NCBI GenBank assembly: GCA_003511845.1 | Contig: DOIV01000045.1 | Location: 1-10,480 of the forward strand | Reading direction: 5' to 3' | DNA: 10,480 nucleotides | Origin: Flavobacteriaceae bacterium | Lineage (GTDB): Bacteria; Bacteroidota; Bacteroidia; Flavobacteriales; Flavobacteriaceae | In this document: positions 1-5,468 of the stretch, piece by piece | Numbering within the stretch: position 1 is the first letter of the stretch | Layout of the letters: every line of letters starts with the position of its first letter | Notes under the pieces: generated by a model | What the model was told of the DNA's origin: nothing | The model's input: the letters and a program-made list of their open reading frames with translations, nothing else | The model's database searches: none | Program-made: the position numbers and the translations under genes

Positions 1-72
1 ATTTTGGGTGAATAGTTACCTCTAAAAAATATTTATTTTATAAATATTAGGGCTTATTGTTAATATAATTTA

Positions 73-80
73 TATATTTG
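73..80 (+). promoter_or_regulatory. Candidate -7 promoter box of first small unit
   Basis: TATATTTG matches the Bacteroidota -7 consensus TAnnTTTG exactly. Transcription from it would start near 85 and run about 75 nt to the terminator at 130-159, passing through a 5' hairpin at 85-104. No good -33 TTG lies at the usual distance (the nearest, at 57-59, is too close), so in this AT-rich DNA the match may be chance. Confidence 0.3.
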
Positions 81-110
81 CCCCGTTGGATATTTATATT
101 CAACACTTTT

Positions 111-130
111 TCTTTTTCATAGCAATTTTC
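111..130 (+). repeat. Direct repeat, copy 1 (20 nt)
   Basis: This 20-nt block, containing CATAGCAATTTTC, is identical to 334-353. Similarity continues into the following terminator stem (CCACTCT versus TCACTCT). Both copies lie directly before a rho-independent terminator. Confidence 0.8.
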
Positions 131-159
131 CCACTCTTTTTTTAGAGTGGGTTTTTTTT
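130..159 (+). terminator. Rho-independent terminator 1
   Basis: The perfect 8-bp stem CCCACTCT (130-137) / AGAGTGGG (144-151) has a T6 loop and is followed by a run of eight T (152-159). The T-run shows plus-strand orientation. It ends either a small RNA starting near 85 or a transcript entering from left of the window. Confidence 0.85.
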
Positions 160-333
160 GTTTATAATCTTTTTTTTGTTGATAAAAAAATCTTATCAGG
201 ATGTAAGTAATTAAAAATGAGTAAATTAAAAATTAATTTTGAGGAATTACAAATTGTATCTTTTGTTTTAACAATAATTTAAAATAACTTACGTTATAAT
301 TATTGTATTTCTGAGCAATAGCTTGGTAATACT

Positions 334-353
334 TCTTTTTCATAGCAATTTTC
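334..353 (+). repeat. Direct repeat, copy 2 (20 nt)
   Basis: Identical to 111-130 and again directly upstream of a terminator hairpin with nearly the same stem sequence. Confidence 0.8.
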
Positions 354-391
354 TCACTCTTTTTTAATTAAAGAGTGGGATTTTTTGTTTT
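353..391 (+). terminator. Rho-independent terminator 2
   Basis: The stem CTCACTCTTT (353-362) / AAAGAGTGGG (370-379), with one G-U pair, has loop TTTAATT and is followed by a T-rich tail at 381-391. It points along the plus strand and sits just upstream of the rnpB promoter, so it would also insulate rnpB from upstream transcription. Confidence 0.8.
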
Positions 392-420
392 AACTCAGTC
401 GATATTTTATTAAAAACGCT

Positions 421-428
421 TACTTTTG
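421..428 (+). promoter_or_regulatory. rnpB promoter -7 element
   Basis: TACTTTTG matches TAnnTTTG exactly. It lies 5-7 nt before the base where RNase P helix P1 must begin (433-435), which is where transcription should start. A clear -33 TTG at 17-23 nt spacing is not seen; the only TTTG-like match upstream (381-387) is too far away. Confidence 0.7.
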
Positions 429-432
429 TTTT

Positions 433-752
433 AAAGTAGACTGCCTTATCGATTTGTTTTGAATTTATTCAAATAAATAGGAAAGTCCGGACACCAGAGA
501 GTATCATAGCGGATAACATCCGTCCAGTGTAAACTGAGGACAAGTGCAACAGAAAGCAAGTACAGTTTGGCTGTAGTGAAACCAGGTAAACTCTATGAGG
601 TGCAATGCTACGTATATTAGAATCCCGAAAGGGTAAGGATAACTCGTCCAATTCTAAGGGGTAAGCAGCTAAAGTTATACAGTAATGTATAACATAGATA
701 AATGATAAGGATTCGCTTTGGCGAAAACAGAATCCGGCTTATAGTCTACTTT
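433..752 (+). ncRNA. rnpB: RNase P RNA (bacterial type A)
   Basis: This is the catalytic RNA of ribonuclease P, which removes 5' leaders from pre-tRNAs. The conserved regions appear in order: GGAAAGTCCGGACACCA (480-496, including the 5' strand of P4), AGTGCAACAGAAAGCAA (543-559), GTAAACTCTATGAGGTGCAA (about 586-605), AGATAAATGAT (696-706) and ACAGAATCCGGCTTA (728-742, 3' strand of P4). The ends pair as helix P1: AAAGTAGACT (433-442) with AGTCTACTTT (743-752). A hairpin TTTGAA...TTCAAA near 457-473 fits P3. The length, about 320 nt, is normal. Identification is certain; the exact ends are inferred from P1 pairing and the promoter box. Confidence 0.97.
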
Positions 753-757
753 TTTTT
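743..757 (+). terminator. rnpB 3' end: P1 strand plus T-tract
   Basis: The 3' strand of P1 runs directly into a run of eight T (750-757), so the P1 helix itself probably acts as the intrinsic terminator of rnpB. Confidence 0.6.
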
Positions 758-875
758 CTTAAAATTTTCCCAAAAACACCAAGGCATATCAATCAGTACA
801 AACCCTTATGATTATTAATCAAATTGAGTATTATGAGGTGTTGTAAATAATTAGAAACAGTTGTTTTTGAAGTTG

Positions 876-892
876 CTTAAGAATTTCTTAAG
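876..892. promoter_or_regulatory. Perfect inverted repeat, possible operator
   Basis: The 8-bp arms CTTAAGAA (876-883) and TTCTTAAG (885-892) are perfectly complementary around a single base. The site is about 55 bp upstream of the lipoprotein start in an otherwise gene-free leader, a plausible place for a dimeric regulator. No T-tract follows, so it is not a terminator. Which regulator would bind is unknown. Confidence 0.4.
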
Positions 893-925
893 ATTTCAAA
901 TCTATTTTAAGAAGAAAGAAATATT

Positions 926-947
926 AATAATTTTTTAAAAAATTATT
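926..947 (+). promoter_or_regulatory. AT-only perfect palindrome abutting the start codon
   Basis: The 11-nt arms AATAATTTTTT (926-936) and AAAAAATTATT (937-947) form a perfect 22-bp palindrome that ends on the base before the ATG at 948. In the mRNA the two halves can pair and occupy the ribosome landing zone. The only purine-rich stretch resembling a ribosome binding site (AAGAAGAAAG, 909-918) is about 30 nt from the start, with the palindrome between. Confidence 0.45.
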
Positions 948-1856
948 ATGACAAAAAAAATTGTAATTTTAGCCTTATTGGCTTTTGGATTAATCTTCAC
1001 ATCATGTAATGATGATGATGAAAAAACTAGTGACTCTTCAAAGGAAAATTTAACACTTAACATTGCTGGATTGGAAGAATTAGGTTCTGACTTTGTTTAT
1101 GAAGGGTGGATTATTGTAGACGGTGTACCTGTAAGTACAGGTACTTTTACCAGTGCTGCTGCTGAGCAATCCTTTGAAGTTGATGCTGCAAAATTAGAAG
1201 CTGCAATAAAGTTTGTATTGAGTATTGAGCCTGCAGGAGAAACAGGTGATGATGCAGCAACACCATCTAGTACTAAATTGGTGGTTGGAGAATTTTCAGG
1301 AGAAAGTGCTACAGTGTCTGTTGGGACTGTTGGTAATTTTGCAACAGAAGCTCCTTCTGGTAAGTTCTTTTTACGCTCACCGACTGATGAAATGTCAGGA
1401 GCAGAAAATAACGGAAATGATGAAAACGGAATTTGGTTTGGTATACCAGGAACTCCACCAACTGCAGGTTTGGTATTACCAGTATTAGAAGCAGGTTGGA
1501 AATATGAAGGTTGGGTAGTAACTGATGAAGGGCCATTATCTACAGGTACATTTACTACATTTGATGCAGCTGATGATAATGCAGGTTCTGAGACTTCTTT
1601 TAGTGGAACTGAAAATGCTGGGCCTCCAATTCCTGGTGAAGACTTCTTTAATAACGTTCCAGATGGCTTCACATTTCCTTTAGATATTAAAGGAAAAACT
1701 GTTGTGATATCAATAGAACCATCACCAGATAATTCTCCAGTCCCGTTTTTATTGAAGCCTTTAAAGGGTGCTGCAGGAGATGAAACTGCTCCAGCTACAA
1801 ATGATTTAACTTTTGATAGTGCTTCTTTCCCTTCTGGAACAGTTACTAGAAAATAG
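948..1856 (+). CDS. Surface lipoprotein with two RskA-like domains
   Basis: This 302-residue protein begins with a lipoprotein signal peptide: KK at 3-4, a hydrophobic core, and a lipobox ending FTSC with Cys20. NDDDE follows, resembling the acidic export signal that sends Bacteroidota lipoproteins to the outer face of the outer membrane. The rest is two related domains. Repeat 1 has YEGWIIVDGVPVSTGTFT (51-68) and FVLSIEPAG (89-97); repeat 2 has YEGWVVTDEGPLSTGTFT (186-203) and VVISIEPSP (252-260). This pattern (x-GW-x-V, STGTFT, then ISIEP) resembles the C-terminal domain of RskA-type anti-sigma factors. There is no transmembrane helix and no cytoplasmic anti-sigma part, so a role in sigma-factor control should not be assumed; the function is unknown. 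The protein is rich in Gly, Ala, Asp and Glu with few Lys. It appears monocistronic, with its own terminator downstream. Confidence 0.9.
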   Translation: MTKKIVILALLAFGLIFTSCNDDDEKTSDSSKENLTLNIAGLEELGSDFVYEGWIIVDGVPVSTGTFTSAAAEQSFEVDAAKLEAAIKFVLSIEPAGETGDDAATPSSTKLVVGEFSGESATVSVGTVGNFATEAPSGKFFLRSPTDEMSGAENNGNDENGIWFGIPGTPPTAGLVLPVLEAGWKYEGWVVTDEGPLSTGTFTTFDAADDNAGSETSFSGTENAGPPIPGEDFFNNVPDGFTFPLDIKGKTVVISIEPSPDNSPVPFLLKPLKGAAGDETAPATNDLTFDSASFPSGTVTRK

Positions 1857-1882
1857 TTAATAGAATAACAATTGAATTATTT

Positions 1883-1912
1883 AAGGTGTAATTTTTGTTG
1901 CACCTTTTTTTT
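1883..1912 (+). terminator. Rho-independent terminator after lipoprotein gene
   Basis: The stem AAGGTGTAA (1883-1891) / TTGCACCTT (1898-1906), with one G-U pair and loop TTTTTG, is followed by T residues through 1912. It begins 26 nt after the lipoprotein stop codon. Confidence 0.85.
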
Positions 1913-1923
1913 GATTAATATTG

Positions 1924-1931
1924 TAAATTTG
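1924..1931 (+). promoter_or_regulatory. -7 promoter box of the thioredoxin gene
   Basis: TAAATTTG matches TAnnTTTG exactly, 36 nt before the ATG at 1968 and just after the preceding terminator. A TTG at 1898-1900 lies 23 nt upstream, at the long limit for a -33 element. This predicts a short leader of about 30 nt. Confidence 0.5.
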
Positions 1932-1967
1932 CGAAAATAAAAGCCACTAATAATAAAACTAATTAGT

Positions 1968-2543
1968 ATGAAATTCAATAAAAAGATGTTAGGTAATATT
2001 TTATTTTTCGGATTTATAATATTCCTTTTTACACCTTATGGATTAAGCACAAGAGCAAAATTAACACAAGGTGTTGCTTATGTCAAAACGTTACTTATGC
2101 CTCCAACAGCTGAAGCAGTTAATGAAAGAGTTGAATTTAATACAGACTTTTCCTTAAAAGGAATAGTTAATGCAACTGATGTCAATCTAAAAGATCTAGA
2201 TGGAGAAGTTATTTTTATTAATTATTGGGCAACTTGGTGTCCGCCATGTAGAGCCGAAATGCCTTCATTACAATCCTTATATGATGATTATAAAGGGAAA
2301 GTGTCATTTGTGTTTATTACTTCTGATGATGCACAGAAAGTAGAGCGTTTTTATACAAAACATAATTATGAGTTGCCAACCTATAATATACTATCAAATC
2401 CTCCAAAGGAAATAGATACAGAAACATTACCTGCAACTTTTGTAATTGATAAAAAAGGAAAAGTGGCCATGTCAGAATTTGGGCCTGCCAATTGGAATAG
2501 TGCTAAGGTAAGAGAATTATTAGATAATTTGATTAGTGAGTAA
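1968..2543 (+). CDS. TlpA/ResA-like membrane-anchored thioredoxin
   Basis: This 191-residue thiol-disulfide oxidoreductase has an N-terminal hydrophobic segment (about residues 8-25) after KKM, acting as an uncleaved anchor or signal. That puts the thioredoxin domain (about 52-191) in the periplasm. The active site is NYWATWCPPCRAEMP, with cysteines C91 and C94. The cis-proline motif is LPATFVID (P155), followed by a KKG turn, as in the TlpA/ResA/AhpC-TSA group. Such proteins keep cysteines reduced in exported proteins, for example during cytochrome c maturation. The specific partner cannot be told, since no cytochrome biogenesis genes are adjacent. It has its own probable promoter, and its 3' end overlaps the convergent aminotransferase gene by 11 bp. 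Confidence 0.92.
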   Translation: MKFNKKMLGNILFFGFIIFLFTPYGLSTRAKLTQGVAYVKTLLMPPTAEAVNERVEFNTDFSLKGIVNATDVNLKDLDGEVIFINYWATWCPPCRAEMPSLQSLYDDYKGKVSFVFITSDDAQKVERFYTKHNYELPTYNILSNPPKEIDTETLPATFVIDKKGKVAMSEFGPANWNSAKVRELLDNLISE

Positions 2544-3717
2544 CTTCATCAATAATTTCTAATAATAATTTACACCCTTTTTTTATTTCATCTTCTGAAA
2601 TAGTAAGTGGTGGCGTAATACGAATTGCCTTACCTTCAAAAAGCAACCAAAAAAGCAACAATCCTTTTTTAAGAGATTTTAATATAATTTTAGTTGCTAG
2701 TTCTGGTGTTTCAACTAAGATGGCAAGCATTAATCCTTTACCTCTTATTTCTGTAATGGATTTATGTTGTAATAATTTTCTAAAGAGTTTTTCTTTTTCT
2801 AAAGCTTCCGCCATTAAATTACTAGTAGTAATTTCTTTGACCGTAGCTAAAGCAGCAGCTGCAATTACAGGATGTCCACCAAAAGTTGTGATGTGCCCTA
2901 ATTTCGGATTTTCTTTTAGTAATGCCATTAGTTCAGTAGAAGCAATAAATGCTCCAATAGGCATACCACCACCCAAACCTTTTCCTGAAATGATAATATC
3001 AGGAGTTATATTGTAATTTTCAAACCCAAAAAACCGACCAGTTCTACCAATACCGGTTTGAATTTCATCTAAAATTAATAAAGCACCAACTTCTTGACAG
3101 CGTTTTTTAACTTTTAATAAATAATCTTTTTTGGGTTCAATAAAACCAGCTCCTCCTTGTATGGTTTCTAAAATAACAGCGGCAGTTTTACCTGTTATTT
3201 TGTTTAATTCAGTTTCATTATTAAATGTGATGAATTTTGAACCAGGGATTAATGGTCTAAATGCTCTGTTTTGATTTTCGTTTCCACAGACACTCATCGC
3301 ACCTTGAGAATTGCCATGATATGCATTTTTTGCAGCAATAATTTCTGATCTTCCAGTAAAACGTTTGGCTAATTTCAATACACCTTCTGTAGCTTCTGTA
3401 CCTGAATTGGTTAAATAAACAGACCAGTTTTGTTGTTGAGGTAATTGTGTAATTAAGAGTTTGCATAAATCAACAGTTGTTTGTTGAATGAATTCACCAT
3501 ACACCATTACATGCGTATATTTTTCAAGCTGATCAATGATTGCTTTTTTAACTTTAGGATGATTATGACCTAAACTAGTTGCTGAAACACCGGCAATAAA
3601 ATCTAAATAAGATTTTCCGTTTTTATCATAGACAAAACTTCCATCTGCATGAGAAATTTCTATAGCTAATGGATGAGGTGACGTTTGTGCTTGATATTTA
3701 AAGAAATCTTTTTTAAT
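2533..3717 (-). CDS. Class-III PLP aminotransferase, probable ATT start
   Basis: This aminotransferase of the acetylornithine/ornithine/GABA group (fold type I, PLP-dependent) is 394 residues in the model used here. Visible motifs are SLGHNHPKV near the N-terminus, NSGTEATEGVLKLA (about 104-117), the cofactor aspartate in LDEIQTGIGRTG (D217), the Schiff-base lysine in SGKGLGGGMPIGA (K246), and TTFGGHP after it. The first in-frame ATG is at 3507, but family-typical sequence reads on upstream without a stop (KKDFFKYQAQTSPHPLAIEI, then DGSFVYDKNGKSYLDFIAGV). The alignable N-terminus falls at ATT, 3717-3715, four nt after the stop of the upstream gene; no ATG, GTG or TTG exists in frame between there and 3507. 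ATT is therefore the inferred start, or the base is a mutation or sequencing error. The substrate is not determined; argD-like activity is possible, but no arginine genes are nearby. Confidence 0.9.
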   Translation of the reverse strand: MKKDFFKYQAQTSPHPLAIEISHADGSFVYDKNGKSYLDFIAGVSATSLGHNHPKVKKAIIDQLEKYTHVMVYGEFIQQTTVDLCKLLITQLPQQQNWSVYLTNSGTEATEGVLKLAKRFTGRSEIIAAKNAYHGNSQGAMSVCGNENQNRAFRPLIPGSKFITFNNETELNKITGKTAAVILETIQGGAGFIEPKKDYLLKVKKRCQEVGALLILDEIQTGIGRTGRFFGFENYNITPDIIISGKGLGGGMPIGAFIASTELMALLKENPKLGHITTFGGHPVIAAAALATVKEITTSNLMAEALEKEKLFRKLLQHKSITEIRGKGLMLAILVETPELATKIILKSLKKGLLLFWLLFEGKAIRITPPLTISEDEIKKGCKLLLEIIDEVTH

Positions 3718-3721
3718 AGTT

Positions 3722-5386
3722 TTATTCTTTTGGTTTTTGATGTAGTATAGTTTTACCCTTTTCTGACATTTCCTTTTTAGGGGTTTTAGCTGTTGATTTC
3801 TCGATAGTTTTATTTATAGAACTGTTTTGTTGATCCTGTTTGTTTTCACTTGATTTTACTTTGGTTTTAGTGTCTTCTATTTTAGGAATAATTTCATTAT
3901 CAATAAAAATATCTTCAAGACTCAGTGGTTTTTCATCTTCACGCCATAAAAAACCTTTAAATTGTTTGAGATTTCCTGGGTAATCAGATGGTGGATATAA
4001 ATCTCCTTCTGGTTCTGTAAAATAAGTAACTTCTCTAATTTTTTTATCTTTTATTTTTATATTGATATAACTGCTGGTGCTTTTGTCTATCCCAATAAGC
4101 TCATCTAGCTCATTCCTTACATACATAATGCTTTCAGAATTGCCAATGATATTGATGTCTTCTAGCTCGTTATCAATAAATTTACCTAAAATATTCCGAC
4201 CTTTAATTTGATTGAAACCTGCTGAATCTTTTTGTATAACAAAAGCGTTTCTCAATATTTTTAGACTGTCTAATTTTTCAGTTTCAGGATTTGAAATTAA
4301 GTAAATAGTATCGCCAGTTACTTGACTTTCTTGTGACCATAACACAGGGTTTTTGAATAGTTGAGTAATACCCGTTTTTTGACTAGAATGGATAGAGTCA
4401 CACTTACCGCTTAAATCACTTTTAAAAATTTTAACACCTCTAAAAGCTCTTACAATTCTGTTTTCTGGTTTACCAGTAACCATCAAAGTGTCACCATGTA
4501 CATACATAGAATCTTTTTCAATGAGTGTAATCGCTACAGCTCTGCCAATTACAAAAGACGAATCTAATTTTTGAAAAAACTCGCCATAATTACCTCTAAC
4601 ATACATATTATTAAGGGTGTCAATCATTTGTATGTTCTTAGTGGCAGATGCAAAACTTTCATTTCTATTGTAAAATAAGCTATCTGCTTTTATGGTTCTA
4701 TTGTTATATTCAATCAAAGAATTTTTTGTAAAATGAGAAATTCCTTTCTGAGTATCGTAAAACCCTTTTTCTGTATAGATGTAATTATCCTCACCTGTTA
4801 TAGTTGATGGGCCATGTAAAAACGCCTGTCCGTTATTGGTATAATAATCTAAATGATTTGACTTTAATACATATTCAGGATTGGTTAAAACAACTTCTGA
4901 TTGGGCTTGAAATTTTGAGGTTTGCAAAAAATAATTCCCAATTTTACTTTCCAAGACATTTGTAGTGTCTTTTATGGTTGCACCATTTTTATAATAGAGT
5001 AATTGTTTTTTTCTATCAAAATCTAACGTGTCTGTACTTAACGTCATGACGGGATCTTTCAAAACTACGTCACCCCAAGACCTTGCTTTTTTTGTATTGC
5101 CATTGTATTGTACATAACGACTAGTTTGTGTAATGGTGTCGCCTTGATTGAGCACCACATCAACATAGGCTTTAATAATATTTTTTTGCTTATAATGAAT
5201 TGCTTTTTTGCTCCGTAGTGTAAAACCTTCATGTTCAATAAAAACATCACCTAATAAAACTACAGCACCTGGATATTTTTTTTCGTCAATAATTGAATTA
5301 TCAGCATGTAATATTTTGATACGTTTTTGCTGAGCTTGTATTGAAATACAAGAGGTAAGAATAATTAGATATAGTAATTTCTTCAA
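3722..5386 (-). CDS. OstA/LptA-like envelope protein, TTG start
   Basis: This 554-residue exported protein is of the OstA-like family of Bacteroidota, related to LptA and the periplasmic domain of LptD, which pass lipopolysaccharide across the periplasm. That role is inferred from the family. With the start chosen here, the signal peptide reads KKLLYLIILTSCISIQAQ, cut after AQA-like residues. It is followed by a long beta-rich body with repeated G-D-V, D-T-L and Y-N motifs (AVVLLGDVFIEHEGFTLRSKKA; SWGDVVLKDPVMTLSTDTLDF), and then a low-complexity Lys/Ser/Glu-rich tail of about 55 residues. No ATG is available. TTG at 5386 gives a textbook signal peptide, whereas the longer TTG at 5416 adds ten residues and lies upstream of a TAnnTTTG box. 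Cys in LTSC could suggest a lipoprotein, but AQAQ cleavage fits better. It is the first gene of a close pair with the aminotransferase. Confidence 0.9.
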   Translation of the reverse strand: MKKLLYLIILTSCISIQAQQKRIKILHADNSIIDEKKYPGAVVLLGDVFIEHEGFTLRSKKAIHYKQKNIIKAYVDVVLNQGDTITQTSRYVQYNGNTKKARSWGDVVLKDPVMTLSTDTLDFDRKKQLLYYKNGATIKDTTNVLESKIGNYFLQTSKFQAQSEVVLTNPEYVLKSNHLDYYTNNGQAFLHGPSTITGEDNYIYTEKGFYDTQKGISHFTKNSLIEYNNRTIKADSLFYNRNESFASATKNIQMIDTLNNMYVRGNYGEFFQKLDSSFVIGRAVAITLIEKDSMYVHGDTLMVTGKPENRIVRAFRGVKIFKSDLSGKCDSIHSSQKTGITQLFKNPVLWSQESQVTGDTIYLISNPETEKLDSLKILRNAFVIQKDSAGFNQIKGRNILGKFIDNELEDINIIGNSESIMYVRNELDELIGIDKSTSSYINIKIKDKKIREVTYFTEPEGDLYPPSDYPGNLKQFKGFLWREDEKPLSLEDIFIDNEIIPKIEDTKTKVKSSENKQDQQNSSINKTIEKSTAKTPKKEMSEKGKTILHQKPKE

Positions 5387-5403
5387 GTCACGATAATTTG
5401 ATA

Positions 5404-5411
5404 CAAAACTA
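5404..5411 (-). promoter_or_regulatory. -7 promoter box of the OstA-like gene
   Basis: On the minus strand this reads TAGTTTTG, an exact TAnnTTTG. Transcription would begin near 5397, after the upstream TTG (5416) and about ten nt before the TTG at 5386. That favours the shorter start. No clear -33 TTG is seen. Confidence 0.4.
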
Positions 5412-5468
5412 ATCAAAAAGAGTTTAGTAAAAATTTAATTTTTTGTTAAAGAGAAAACCTAGATTGAA

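Larger units (their letters stand above)
1..420. other. Non-coding region with two repeated terminator modules
   Basis: No convincing gene is seen in this very AT-rich stretch. It holds an AT-only hairpin (arms AATATTTA at 28-35 and TAAATATT at 41-48), a TAnnTTTG box at 73-80, a hairpin-forming segment at 85-104, and two terminators, each preceded by the same 20-nt block (111-130 and 334-353). Two tiny reading frames exist: 217-282 on the plus strand (21 codons) and 233-343 on the minus strand (36 codons). Neither has a recognisable family or ribosome binding site. The first 15 bases could be the last codons of a plus-strand gene ending in TAG at 13-15, but this is too short to support. Confidence 0.6.

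Noticed and set aside
180..198. Hairpin TGATAA / TTATCA considered as a terminator
   Set aside because: A short, weak, AT-rich stem with no T-tract after it on either strand.
469..651. 60-codon minus-strand frame
   Set aside because: It lies inside rnpB, whose conserved RNA regions fully explain the sequence.
808..846. 12-codon frame (starts MIINQIEYYE) upstream of the lipoprotein gene, considered as a leader peptide
   Set aside because: Too short, with no attenuator structure directly after it and no codon pattern suggesting translational control.
1097..1672. 191-codon open frame on the minus strand inside the lipoprotein gene
   Set aside because: It is fully antisense to a gene with a clear signal peptide and repeated domains, has a low-complexity Pro/Ser/Val composition, and shows no family features; it arises from the codon bias of the real gene.
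2720..3016. 98-codon plus-strand frame
   Set aside because: Antisense to the aminotransferase coding sequence, including the active-site lysine region; it is a shadow of that gene.
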